Shown piece by piece: positions 1-8,874 of a DNA stretch of 64,000 nucleotides. This DNA is from Aurantimonas coralicida DSM 14790. GTDB lineage: Bacteria > Pseudomonadota > Alphaproteobacteria > Rhizobiales > Rhizobiaceae. The first letter of the stretch is position 1. Each line of letters starts with the position of its first letter. The translations under genes and the position numbers were made by a program. The stretch spans positions 62,001 to 126,000 of the forward strand of contig NZ_ATXK01000008.1 of assembly GCF_000421645.1 (NCBI RefSeq). Reading direction: 5' to 3'. The notes below the pieces were generated by a model. It saw only the letters and a list, made by a program, of their open reading frames with translations, was not told the DNA's origin and searched no databases.

Positions 1-1771
1 AGTAGACCGTCAGCAGCGCCGACAGGATGGCCCCGTCGTCACCATCCCGCACGATCTGGCGCAGCGCCAGGCGGACACTGCGCCCGTTCGCGCCGGTGAG
101 ATCGACGACCTGCATCGGCAATCGGTCCGGCGCCGTCGCGTAGACCGCCTCCGGCAGGGCGTCGATCGCCACCCCGAGATCGAAGCGGTCTTCCGCCCCG
201 CCGATCCGCAGCACCAACTCGCCACCTGCAAGCGCCAGCACCGCTCCTTCGGATGACGGGGCGTTGGTGCTGCTCGTCTCGCCGTCTGCGGGCCCCTCAC
301 GCAGGTCGCGCTCCGGGACGACGCGATCGAACCCGGCGATGTCGATCACCATCGGCGCATTGGCGGTGAAGCTGCGCAATTCGCGCACGCCGACGGGACC
401 CGACAGATCGAGCGCCGCGAAAATGCGCTCGCGCCGGTCCGTTTCCTCCCCCTCCATCAAGTCCGACGGCAGCAGCGGCGCCAGGCGGTCGAGCTGGCTC
501 ACATCGTCGAGAACGTAGAGGCGCGAGCGCAGTTCGGCGGACTCGCGATCCGGCCGCTCAGTCGCGACCAGCCGGCGCCCGCCGGCGCCGTCGTCCACCA
601 CGAAGCGCTCGACGATGCGGGCGGCCTGACTGCGGCCAACCGTGTCATACGCGCCCCATGGCCCGAAGGCCGACACCGCCAGCAGCAACACCGGCACCGC
701 TGCCATCCAGCGAATGTCGCCACGCGTGCGTCCCGGAAACTGCAGTGCGAGGACCAGCCACGCCGCCAGCGCCCCGAGGGCGAGGTAGTACCGCTCCAGC
801 GTGAACCCCTGGGCGCCGATCCGCAGCCAAATCGCATAGGCGAGCAGCGACAGCGGCACCAGAAGCGCCAGGGCGAAATACCGTGTGAAAAGCCGCGTGG
901 CCGCCGCGGCGCCGGCACGGAACGGATCGACCGCGATGCGCAGCATGAGGACGAACAGCGCGAAGAAGGTGACGATCCAGCCGATCTCGCCCTTCGGCAC
1001 GTCGCCGGTGACGAGGATCTTGGCGGCATAGAGATGCAGGACCAGCGCCGTCGCCAGCACCAGCGGCACGGCGACCCAGTCGAACAGAATGCGCAGGCCC
1101 GAGATCAGCCGTTCGTCCTGTCCCGCCGGCATGCGCTCGTCGAAATGATGCGGGATACGGCCCAGCGCGAAGAGCGGCCCGACCAGCGCGAAGGCCGTGG
1201 CGAAGATATGCTCGTAGGCGTCGCCCGGCAGCCCGACCTCGAACAGGTAGCGGATCATCTCCAGGATCGCCGACAGGCCGAGGACGAAGAGCAGCACCGA
1301 CAGAAAGGCGAGGCTGACGCCGACCACGGTCCAGAAGGTGAAGACCCAGAACCTTTCCGCATCGCGCAGGCCCAGATACCCCGCCAGCGGAACGGCGAAG
1401 GTCGCGGCAACGATCAGCGGTGGCGGAAACACCGCCAGCGCCGGCCCGGCCCAGATCGCCGCACCGACGACGAGCGCCACAAGGACAGACGCGCCCTGCC
1501 GCACCGCCACGGACGCGCCCCGCGCCTCCATCGCCAGCACCATGCCGACCGACATGGCCGCCGCGCCATAGAACGCCGCCAGCAGCCAGGCGAGATCGTC
1601 CTCGGCCACCGGATAGACATCCCGCAGGGCAAGGTTGGACAGGATAGCGATGGCGACGATCAGTAGGCTCGCCAGCGGAAAGCGGAAGGCCGCGACGCCC
1701 GCTCCCGCCGCCAGCGAGCGCCAGAACTGCCCGACATGCCGGGGCGCGGACCTCATCGTGCGCAATGCCAT
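1..1771 (-). CDS. DUF4153 domain-containing membrane protein, C-terminus cut by the window edge
   Basis: About 590 codons stay open on the minus strand from an ATG at 1771 to the window edge, so the C-terminus is missing. The translation begins MALRTMRSAPRHVGQFWR and then alternates hydrophobic segments with short loops over roughly the first 400 residues, as expected for an integral inner-membrane protein with about ten membrane spans. The later part is soluble and includes LYVLDDVSQLDRLAPLLP. The layout and length fit the DUF4153 family, whose function is not established. A second in-frame ATG lies five codons in, and neither start has a clear ribosome binding site. It is separated by about 100 bases from the squalene-synthase-family gene upstream on the same strand. 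Confidence 0.75.
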   Translation of the reverse strand, partial: MALRTMRSAPRHVGQFWRSLAAGAGVAAFRFPLASLLIVAIAILSNLALRDVYPVAEDDLAWLLAAFYGAAAMSVGMVLAMEARGASVAVRQGASVLVALVVGAAIWAGPALAVFPPPLIVAATFAVPLAGYLGLRDAERFWVFTFWTVVGVSLAFLSVLLFVLGLSAILEMIRYLFEVGLPGDAYEHIFATAFALVGPLFALGRIPHHFDERMPAGQDERLISGLRILFDWVAVPLVLATALVLHLYAAKILVTGDVPKGEIGWIVTFFALFVLMLRIAVDPFRAGAAAATRLFTRYFALALLVPLSLLAYAIWLRIGAQGFTLERYYLALGALAAWLVLALQFPGRTRGDIRWMAAVPVLLLAVSAFGPWGAYDTVGRSQAARIVERFVVDDGAGGRRLVATERPDRESAELRSRLYVLDDVSQLDRLAPLLPSDLMEGEETDRRERIFAALDLSGPVGVRELRSFTANAPMVIDIAGFDRVVPERDLREGPADGETSSTNAPSSEGAVLALAGGELVLRIGGAEDRFDLGVAIDALPEAVYATAPDRLPMQVVDLTGANGRSVRLALRQIVRDGDDGAILSALLTVY

Positions 1772-1877
1772 GGTGGGGTCGGCTTTCGGATCGGTTGGAA
1801 GTTCGTTGTGCTGGCCCGGATGCACGGGCCGCTGCGGCGATGTAAGCGCGGATCGCTCCGGCGGTCGATCCCCGCCG

Positions 1878-2717
1878 TCAGCGCCGCATCGTGCGCCAGT
1901 TGATGTAGGCCTTGCGCAGCGGGCCGATCTCGACGGGCTGGTCGAGCGTCGCCGCTCCGTCCCGTTCGATGAGGTCGAGGTAACGCCCCGCCAGCGCCGC
2001 CGGCAGGAAGGCCGGTCGCAGCGGCTTGGGAATGTCGCCGAGTTTGGTCGTCCAGGCGCGCACGTGCTGGCGCCCGAAGGCGGTCATCGCCGCGATCGCG
2101 CGGCCTGCCGGTTCCCGCTCGCCGCGGATCAGCTCTTCACTCGAACAGCCGGCAGCGGCGAGAATGTCGGCCGGCACGAAGACCTGCCGCCGGGCGCGGT
2201 GCTGCGGCAACAGGCGCAGGACGCCGGCGACCGTCTGGGCAACCCCGGCATGTCCCGCCGCATCGGCCTGCGTCTCCGCCGCGTCGCGCGCCAGCACCAT
2301 CGCCGTCAGCATGATCAGCGTCGAGGCGGTCTCGCCGGCATAGGCCTCCAGCTCTTCGCTCGACGGCATCGGATCGTCATAGAGGTCGAAGATGCGCGCT
2401 TCGAGGAAGCGGTCGAACGCCGCACGCGGCAGGTCGTGGCGGGCGATCGTGTCGGCGACGGCAGCCGCGACCGGATGCCCGGCCGCGCCCTGGTCGGGCG
2501 CCGCCAGCGCGTCGCGCCACCATTGCAGGCGGATCTCGCCCGGCATCGGCTCGCTCACCGAATCGCGCACCCGCGCGGTCTCGATGTTGAAGGCATAGAG
2601 GGCGGCGACATCGTTGCGTTTGTCCGCCGGAACGAAGGCCAGCGAGATGGCCCGGTCGCGATCGGCCGTCTCCACCAGACGCAGGCACTCGGCGTAATTC
2701 TCGCTCAGATCCGTCAT
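1878..2717 (-). CDS. Squalene/phytoene synthase family protein, NDUFAF6-like
   Basis: This 279-residue protein has the all-alpha squalene/phytoene synthase fold signature. Its early segment YAFNIETARVRDSVSEPMPG followed by LQWWRDAL resembles the mitochondrial complex I assembly factor NDUFAF6 and its alphaproteobacterial relatives. The two aspartate-rich metal-binding motifs of true prenyl synthases are not evident, which argues against an active carotenoid or hopanoid enzyme. It lies last in the yajC-secDF-NDUFAF3-like series, 125 bases after the previous gene. Membership of the family is clear; a role in complex I assembly is inferred from homology and context. Confidence 0.82.
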   Translation of the reverse strand: MTDLSENYAECLRLVETADRDRAISLAFVPADKRNDVAALYAFNIETARVRDSVSEPMPGEIRLQWWRDALAAPDQGAAGHPVAAAVADTIARHDLPRAAFDRFLEARIFDLYDDPMPSSEELEAYAGETASTLIMLTAMVLARDAAETQADAAGHAGVAQTVAGVLRLLPQHRARRQVFVPADILAAAGCSSEELIRGEREPAGRAIAAMTAFGRQHVRAWTTKLGDIPKPLRPAFLPAALAGRYLDLIERDGAATLDQPVEIGPLRKAYINWRTMRR

Positions 2718-2842
2718 GGCCGTGTCTCAGCGCCTCGGCTTGGTTCGGGCTTCGGGCCCGCGGATGAAAGATGGTGTGGCGCGGCGCATCGGGCCAGTCG
2801 TTCGGCCGGCGTCAGACCGCCGCGGAGGTCACGAGAACTGGC

Positions 2843-3232
2843 TCAGTCGACCGCCACGAGCGCCGCCGCTACGGGCCGGCCTTCCGAGAGCATGATGTTG
2901 AAGGTGCGGACCGCCGCGCCCGTCGACATCGGATCGCAGGAAATGCCGACCTGGCGCATGCGGTCGGCCAGCGCCGGCGGCAGCCGGCGAATGTCCTTGC
3001 CGGTACCGAACAACAGGAAGCCGATCTCTTCGGCTTCCTCGAACACCTTCCCGAGACGTTCGCCGGTGAACGGCGCCTCGGCGGTGCCGTCCCAGCCGTA
3101 GATGCCGGACGGCAGGCACAGGATCGAGCCGCGATGCGACATGGAGGCGAAGCGGAAGCCGCCATTGCCATAGGCCTCGATCGGGGCCCGGCCCGGGAAA
3201 TGGGCCTCGCGGATCTCGATACCCTTCGCCAT
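2843..3232 (-). CDS. Mth938-like (DUF498) protein, NDUFAF3 homologue
   Basis: A 129-residue protein of the Mth938/DUF498 family. The core GFRFASMSHRGSILCLPSG, the segment FLLFGTGKDIRRLP and the C-terminal NIMLSEGRPVAAALVAVD are typical. Human NDUFAF3, needed for early assembly of respiratory complex I, belongs to this family, and bacterial members are commonly found beside sec genes. The start codon follows the secDF stop after one base, so the two are probably translationally coupled. No enzymatic residues can be named. Confidence 0.85.
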   Translation of the reverse strand: MAKGIEIREAHFPGRAPIEAYGNGGFRFASMSHRGSILCLPSGIYGWDGTAEAPFTGERLGKVFEEAEEIGFLLFGTGKDIRRLPPALADRMRQVGISCDPMSTGAAVRTFNIMLSEGRPVAAALVAVD

Positions 3233-3233
3233 G

Positions 3234-5801
3234 TCAGGCCTCGCGCGCCGTCGAGCCGCCCTCGCGCGCCGCCTCTTCCTCTTCCTTCTTGGCTGCGAAG
3301 TCCGAAGCCCGCAGCTTGAAGAAGATCAGCGCCGGTGCGGCGACGAAGATCGACGAGAAGGTGCCGATCGCCACGCCGAACAGCATGGAGGCGACAAACG
3401 AGCGGATCACCTCGCCGCCGAAGACGAACAGCGCCGCCAGCGCCAGCAGCGTCGTGGCCGAAGTCATGGTGGTGCGCGCCAGCATCTCGTTGTCGGACAG
3501 GTCGAGAAGCTGGCCGATCGGCATCTTCTTGAAGCGCCGCAGATTCTCGCGGACCTTGTCGTAGATGACCACCGTGTCGTTCAGCGAGTAGCCGACGATC
3601 GTCAGAATCGCCGCGACACTGGCCAGGCTGAATTCCAGCTGCGTCACGACCAGGAAGCCGAGCGTCAGGAAGACGTCGTTGACCGTCGCGATGATCGCGC
3701 CAAGCGCGAACTGCCACTCGAAGCGGATCCAGACATAGATTAGGATCGCGAAGAGCGCCGCCAGAACGCCGACGATCGCCGCGAAGGCCAGTTCGCCCGA
3801 GACGGTCGGGCCGACCACCTCGGTGCGGCGGAAGTCGTAGTCGGCCGCCAGGGCCTCCTGCGCCGATTCCACGATCGCCACCTGCGAGGCGTCGCCGCCC
3901 TGCGAGCCGATGCGGATCAGCGCCTCGGTCGGGGTGCCGAACTCCTGCACCTGCGCGTCCGGCACGCCGATTGCGCCGAGACGCTCGCGGATGTCGCCGA
4001 TATCGGCCTCGCCATTCTTGGCCTGCACCTCAATGAGCGTGCCGCCGGTGAAGTCGATGCCAAGATTGAGCCCCACCGCGAAGAGGCCGCCCACCGATGC
4101 AACGCACAGAAGCATCGACAGGGCAAAGGCTTGCAGGCGGACCTTCATGAACGGAATGCGCGTGACTTCCGGCACCAGCCGGATGAAGCCGCGCGGCAGT
4201 TCCTTCGGCCGGCTGCGGCGCACCCAGGCGGCGACGAGCCAGCGGGTGAGCGTGAAGGCGGTGAAGACGGTCGTGATGATGCCGATGGCCAGCGTCACGG
4301 CGAAGCCGCGTACCGGCCCCGACCCCAGGAAGAACAGCACGACCGCCGCGATCAGCGTGGTGATGTTTGCGTCGAGAATCGTCGCCAGCGCCTTCTGGAA
4401 GCCGATGTCGATGGCCTGCACCACCGAGCGCCCCTGCCGGCGCTCGTCGCGGATGCGCTCGTAGATCAGGACGTTGGAATCCACCGCCATGCCGAGCGTC
4501 AGGACGATGCCGGCGATGCCTGGAAGGGTCAGCGTCGCGCCGATGACGGTCAGCACCGAGAACAGCAGCACCAAATTCACGATCAGCGCGATATTGGCGA
4601 TGATGCCAAGGAAGCCGTAGGCGGCCAGCATGAAGACGACGACGAGGAGGGCGCCGATCACGCCGGCGGTCTCGCCGGCGGCAATCGAATCGGCACCGAG
4701 GCCCGGTCCGACCGTGCGCTCCTCGATGATGTTCAACGTTGCTGGCAGCGCGCCGGCGCGCAGCAGCACCGCGAGATCGTTGGCGCTCTGGACGGTGAAG
4801 CTGCCGCTGATCTGCGCCTGGCCGCCGAGGATCGCCTCGCGGATGTTCGGCGCCGACAGCACCTTCTCGTCGAGGACGATGGCGAAGGGACGCCCCACAT
4901 TCTGCTGGGTGACCGAGCCGAAGCGCTGGGCACCCTGGGTGTCGAAGCGGATGTTGACGACCGGCTCGTTGCTCTGGCTGTCGAAGCCGGCCTGGGCGTC
5001 GGTCAGGTTTTCACCCGACACCATGATCTGGCGCTGCACGAGAACCGGCGCCGGGGTCGGGTCGTTGGTGTAGAGAAGCTCCGAGCCCGCCGGCGGACGG
5101 CTGCCACGGGCGACGTCCTCGGCCGAAGCGGTCACGTCGACGAGGCGGAAGGTCAGCTTGGCGGTCTGGTTGAGCAGCGCCTTGAGCCGCTGCGGATCGC
5201 CGAGACCGGGCACCTGCACCATGATGCGGTCGTCACCCTGGCGCTGGATCACCGGCTCGGTGGTGCCGAGCTCGTCGACGCGGCGGCGCACCACCTCGAT
5301 CGACTGGGTCACCGCAGCCGACGTGCGATAGGCCACGCCCTCGTCGGTGAGCGACAGGGTCAGGACGCCGGGCTGCGGCTCGGCGATCGCTACCTCCGTC
5401 ACCGCGCCGCCACCCAGCACGCTGCCGCTGGAGATCGGGTCGGTCATCGGCGACAGCGCCTCGCGGGCGGCCGCCACCTGTTCGGGGTCGCGCAGGCGGA
5501 TCGTCACGGTGCGATCGTTGTCGGACAGGCCGGCATAGCCGATGCGCTCGGTGCGCAGCGCCTGCCGCGCGTCGTCGCGCAGGGTCTGCACCCGGTCGGC
5601 GACCAGCGACTGCGAATCCACCTCGAGAAGAATGTAGGAGCCGCCCTGCAGGTCGAGACCCAGCGTCACGGACTGCTGCGGGAACCAGGACGGCAGCTTG
5701 TCCAGCGCCTGCTGCGGCAGGACGTTAGGCGACGCATAGAGGACGCCGATGGCGACCGTCAGCCAGATCAGAAACGTCTTCCAGCGCGAGAAATAGAGCA
5801 T
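3234..5801 (-). CDS. secDF: Protein translocase subunit SecDF, fused SecD and SecF
   Basis: An 855-residue fusion of SecD and SecF, proton-driven RND-type accessory subunits of the Sec translocon in the inner membrane. The first half shows the SecD amino-terminal helix, the LGLDLQGGSYILLEVD motif, a large periplasmic domain and five further helices (VIGALLVVVFMLAAYGFLG and following). The second half repeats the plan as SecF, with GLNLGIDFTGGTLIEVQAK and GYSLNDTVVIYDKVREN. The start at 5801 (MLYFSRWKTF) is chosen over an ATG 17 codons upstream because the extra residues are not SecD-like and the first transmembrane helix follows at once. It lies after yajC and one base before the NDUFAF3-like gene. 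Confidence 0.96.
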   Translation of the reverse strand: MLYFSRWKTFLIWLTVAIGVLYASPNVLPQQALDKLPSWFPQQSVTLGLDLQGGSYILLEVDSQSLVADRVQTLRDDARQALRTERIGYAGLSDNDRTVTIRLRDPEQVAAAREALSPMTDPISSGSVLGGGAVTEVAIAEPQPGVLTLSLTDEGVAYRTSAAVTQSIEVVRRRVDELGTTEPVIQRQGDDRIMVQVPGLGDPQRLKALLNQTAKLTFRLVDVTASAEDVARGSRPPAGSELLYTNDPTPAPVLVQRQIMVSGENLTDAQAGFDSQSNEPVVNIRFDTQGAQRFGSVTQQNVGRPFAIVLDEKVLSAPNIREAILGGQAQISGSFTVQSANDLAVLLRAGALPATLNIIEERTVGPGLGADSIAAGETAGVIGALLVVVFMLAAYGFLGIIANIALIVNLVLLFSVLTVIGATLTLPGIAGIVLTLGMAVDSNVLIYERIRDERRQGRSVVQAIDIGFQKALATILDANITTLIAAVVLFFLGSGPVRGFAVTLAIGIITTVFTAFTLTRWLVAAWVRRSRPKELPRGFIRLVPEVTRIPFMKVRLQAFALSMLLCVASVGGLFAVGLNLGIDFTGGTLIEVQAKNGEADIGDIRERLGAIGVPDAQVQEFGTPTEALIRIGSQGGDASQVAIVESAQEALAADYDFRRTEVVGPTVSGELAFAAIVGVLAALFAILIYVWIRFEWQFALGAIIATVNDVFLTLGFLVVTQLEFSLASVAAILTIVGYSLNDTVVIYDKVRENLRRFKKMPIGQLLDLSDNEMLARTTMTSATTLLALAALFVFGGEVIRSFVASMLFGVAIGTFSSIFVAAPALIFFKLRASDFAAKKEEEEAAREGGSTAREA

Positions 5802-5940
5802 GGGTGTCCCGACAGGGTCGACGGCCGCGCCGGTATTGCGCGCCGTTGGCAAGCGTTAAAACCGCCGCCACCGACCCTTGTGGCAAGGCCGGCAGCGACG
5901 CAATCTCAGTCCAGTGGCGCTGTGTGCCGCGCCAACACGG

Positions 5941-6279
5941 CTATTTGGTGTTGGCGGCGGTCGGCTCGCCCTTCACCCGGACGTCGGCGATGGTGCCCTG
6001 CATGACGCGCACGCGGGTCTGCTCGGAGATCTGCACTTCCAGCTCGCCGCTCTCGTGCACCTTGGTGACCTTGCCGACGATGCCGCCACCGGTGACGACG
6101 GTGTCGCCGCGGCGGATGTTCTTCAGCATCTCCTCGCGCTTCTTCATGGCGGTGCGCTGCGGACGGATAATGAGGAAATACATGATCGCGAACACGGCCA
6201 CGAACGGCAGAACGCTGATCAACAGATCGCTCCCCCCCGCTGCGGAACCCGTCTGGGCGAAAGCCTCGGTCACGAACAT
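5941..6279 (-). CDS. yajC: Preprotein translocase subunit YajC
   Basis: This 112-residue protein has a single amino-terminal transmembrane helix (about residues 20-40, ending FLIIRPQRTAMKKR) followed by a small cytoplasmic domain containing RRGDTVVTGGGIVGKVTKV. Both are hallmarks of YajC, the small partner of SecDF in the holo-translocon. It is the first gene of the yajC-secDF-NDUFAF3-like-NDUFAF6-like series and is divergent from the DUF815 ATPase gene, so the 164-base gap at 6280-6443 should hold both promoters. Confidence 0.95.
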   Translation of the reverse strand: MFVTEAFAQTGSAAGGSDLLISVLPFVAVFAIMYFLIIRPQRTAMKKREEMLKNIRRGDTVVTGGGIVGKVTKVHESGELEVQISEQTRVRVMQGTIADVRVKGEPTAANTK

Positions 6280-6443
6280 GGAAAAAACCTCTCAGAAAAT
6301 CGGCACAGGGTCATGCCTTGCGCGACGCAGCGCCGACAGCAGGGCCTTTACGATGTGCGCGGAATATACGATCGGTCGCCCCGAATGCAACAAGCGTCCG
6401 CCGGGCCGACGATCCGGCGAAGCTTCGAGACGAAAGAGCCGCC

Positions 6444-7331
6444 ATGGATGCCGCAGAACTCGCCAGCCTGAAGCACACGATGGACCGGATCGCGGGGGCG
6501 CTGGAACGGCTTGCGCCGCCCCCTGCCCCGGCGCCTGACTTTACGGCGGCGGACTGTTTCGTCTTCGACCCGCCGGCTGGGCTCGTGCCGGTTCCCTCGG
6601 TCAACCGCGTGCCGATCGCCCTGCTGAAGGGCATCGAGCGTTCGCGCGACATTCTCCTGGAGAACACCGACCGCTTCGCCCGAGGCCTGCCGGCCAACAA
6701 TGCGCTTCTCTGGGGCGCCCGCGGCATGGGCAAGTCGTCGCTGGTGAAGGCGGCGCATGGCGCGGTCAATGCCGGGCTCGACGCGGGCGCGGCGCCGGTG
6801 AAGCTGATCGAGATCCACCGCGAGGACATCGACCATCTGCCGCGGCTGATGGGGATCGTGCGGGCCGCGCCCTACCCGTTCCTGCTGTTCTGCGACGACC
6901 TGTCCTTCGACATGGGCGATTCGGCCTACAAGTCGCTGAAGGCGGCGCTGGAGGGCGGCGTCGAGGGACGGCCGGAGAACGTCCTGTTCTACGCGACCTC
7001 GAACCGGCGCCATCTCCTGCCGCGCGACATGATCGAGAATGAGCGGTCGACGGCGATCAATCCCGGCGAGGCGGTGGAGGAAAAGGTGTCGCTCTCCGAC
7101 CGGTTCGGCCTGTGGCTCGGCTTCCACCGCTGCAGCCAGGACGACTATCTGGCGATGATCGACGGTTATCTGGCCGCCTACGATCTCGACGTCGATCCGG
7201 ATCGGGTCCGCCACGAGGCGCTGGAATGGGCGACGACCCGGGGCAGCCGCTCCGGCCGCGTGGCCTTCCAGTTCGTCCAGGATCTGGCCGGGCGCCTCGG
7301 CCGGACGCTGACGCCGGTCGCCGACAGCTGA
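6444..7331 (+). CDS. DUF815 family P-loop ATP-binding protein
   Basis: A 295-residue AAA-type ATPase of the DUF815 family. The Walker A motif GARGMGKSS lies at residues 91-99, the Walker B-like segment FLLFCDDLSFD follows about 50 residues later, and a sensor-like segment reads VLFYATSNRRHLLP. The start at 6444 is preferred to an ATG 42 codons upstream because AAAGAG precedes it and the upstream residues are arginine-rich and not conserved in character. The family is common in proteobacteria but its role is not established. It is divergent from yajC and convergent with the NlpD-like gene. Confidence 0.85.
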   Translation: MDAAELASLKHTMDRIAGALERLAPPPAPAPDFTAADCFVFDPPAGLVPVPSVNRVPIALLKGIERSRDILLENTDRFARGLPANNALLWGARGMGKSSLVKAAHGAVNAGLDAGAAPVKLIEIHREDIDHLPRLMGIVRAAPYPFLLFCDDLSFDMGDSAYKSLKAALEGGVEGRPENVLFYATSNRRHLLPRDMIENERSTAINPGEAVEEKVSLSDRFGLWLGFHRCSQDDYLAMIDGYLAAYDLDVDPDRVRHEALEWATTRGSRSGRVAFQFVQDLAGRLGRTLTPVADS

Positions 7332-7353
7332 TCCCCTGAAGCCAAACGCAAAT

Positions 7354-7387
7354 GGCCCGACCCCGCTGCTGTCCGCGGGGCCGGGCC
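7354..7387. terminator. GC-rich hairpin between convergent genes, probable shared terminator
   Basis: Two 13-base arms, ggcccgaccccgc and gcggggccgggcc, pair with a single mismatch around an 8-base loop. The hairpin sits in the 78-base gap between the plus-strand ATPase gene and the minus-strand NlpD-like gene. There is no strong T-run on either side; the best is atttgcgttt on the minus strand. Confidence 0.5.
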
Positions 7388-7409
7388 TGTCACGCCTGGA
7401 GGTCGGCGT

Positions 7410-8729
7410 CTACTGGAGGTACTTGGTCGGATCGACCGGGGCCGAATCCTTGCGCACCTCGAAGTGCAGAAGCGGAATGTCGGTGTCGCCCGACATGCCG
7501 GACTTGGCGATCTGCTGACCGCGCTTGACCTTGGCGCCCCGCTCCACGTCGATCTGGTCGGCGTGGCCGTAGACGGTGACGAGGCCGTTGTCGTGCTTGA
7601 CGAGAACGGTGTTGCCGAACTCCTTCAGGCCGTCGCCGGCATAGATCACGACGCCGTTCTCGGCGGCCTTGATGGGCGTGCCACGGGGCACCGACAGGTT
7701 GAGGCCGTCATTGCGGCGCGAGCCGACCTTCTCGCCGAAGCGATTGACGACGCGGCCCTGCACCGGCCAGCGCAACTGGCTGATGCCCGTGGAGTTCGGC
7801 GCGACGGCCGCCACCTCGGTCTCGACTTCCTTGCTGACGGTCGTCGACGGGCTGGCCGCCTTCGGCGTTTCGCTGGCCGACGGACGGCCGGACTTCTCGG
7901 CGGTCTTGGGCGGCGAGTAGGATTTCGGCGCCGCACTGTCGGCCTCGACCTTCTGCGGCTCGGCCGGACGCTGCGGCTCCGGCGCGGCCTTGGGCTCGGC
8001 AGCCGCGACACGGGTCGGTGCCGATGCGCCGGCCGGCAAGGTCAGCGTCTGGCCGATGCGGATGGTGTCGTCGCTCATGCCGTTGGCGCGCTTGATGTCG
8101 GCAACGGAGACACCGGTGCGGCGTGCGATACCCAGCAGCGAATCGCCGCTCTCGACCTTCACGCTGCTGCCGCCGCTGGCGGCGGCCGATCGCGTCGGCT
8201 GCGAGGCCGACGACTGCATCGGCCGGCTCTGCGGCGAGACGACACGGGCCGCCTGCTCACCGAGCGTCGAGGGCGGTGCGCCGCGGGTGGCGGGCACCGA
8301 GGACGAGGTCGGCGCGGCGGAAGCCTGCGACTGCGGTGCGGTGGCGTAGCTCGGCGGCGGCGGAGGCGGCAGCTGGCTGGTCTGCACGGCGCCCGAGGTG
8401 GCGACGCCGCCCTGCGGATAGCTGTTCGCGGCCGTCTGGTAGGAGCCCTGGTTCTGCGCCGGGTAGCCCGATGCCGCCTGGGCGCCGTTGCCATAGGCCG
8501 GCATGCCCCGGGAGACGCTGCCGGTGTTCATGGCATCGACATCGCCCGGATAGGGCTGGCTGGCCGCCATCTGGTTGCTGGCCGGCGCCTGCGGCACGGC
8601 TCCGGTGTAGAAGCCATCGTCGAAACGCACGACGTCGGAGCTGCAACCCGCCGCGAGGCCGGCCAATCCCACCATCGCGACGGAGCGCACCATTCTGAGC
8701 CGCACGGATTTCAGCACATTGATACGCAT
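7410..8729 (-). CDS. nlpD: LysM-M23 (LytM) lipoprotein, NlpD-like amidase activator
   Basis: A 439-residue protein with a lipoprotein signal ending LAGLAAGCSS, a long Pro/Ser/Gln-rich linker, one LysM peptidoglycan-binding domain (VESGDSLLGIARRTGVS, about residues 195-240) and a C-terminal M23/LytM domain from about residue 320. Active M23 peptidases have an HxxxD zinc motif. Here the equivalent region reads RRNDGLNLSVPRGT, so both ligands appear lost, although YGHAD and LLHFEVRKD remain. This pattern fits NlpD/EnvC-type activators of cell-wall amidases during division and not a hydrolase. The surE-pcm-nlpD order is also classic. The 145-base gap to pcm may hold its own promoter. Confidence 0.85.
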   Translation of the reverse strand: MRINVLKSVRLRMVRSVAMVGLAGLAAGCSSDVVRFDDGFYTGAVPQAPASNQMAASQPYPGDVDAMNTGSVSRGMPAYGNGAQAASGYPAQNQGSYQTAANSYPQGGVATSGAVQTSQLPPPPPPSYATAPQSQASAAPTSSSVPATRGAPPSTLGEQAARVVSPQSRPMQSSASQPTRSAAASGGSSVKVESGDSLLGIARRTGVSVADIKRANGMSDDTIRIGQTLTLPAGASAPTRVAAAEPKAAPEPQRPAEPQKVEADSAAPKSYSPPKTAEKSGRPSASETPKAASPSTTVSKEVETEVAAVAPNSTGISQLRWPVQGRVVNRFGEKVGSRRNDGLNLSVPRGTPIKAAENGVVIYAGDGLKEFGNTVLVKHDNGLVTVYGHADQIDVERGAKVKRGQQIAKSGMSGDTDIPLLHFEVRKDSAPVDPTKYLQ

Positions 8730-8874
8730 CGCCGTCCCTTGAGCACGCTAGTTTACTCTTGGACCTATTGAAGCGCGTTAATCTTACTGCCCGGTTAAGT
8801 CGCGGGGCAAAAACGACATTTCTTGGACGTTGACGCCATGTTTGACGGCCCTTCGACGCCTTGTCGTGCCCCGA

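Noticed and set aside
4131-6005. A long plus-strand open frame over secDF
   Set aside because: It is an antisense shadow of secDF with low-complexity His/Arg/Gly content.
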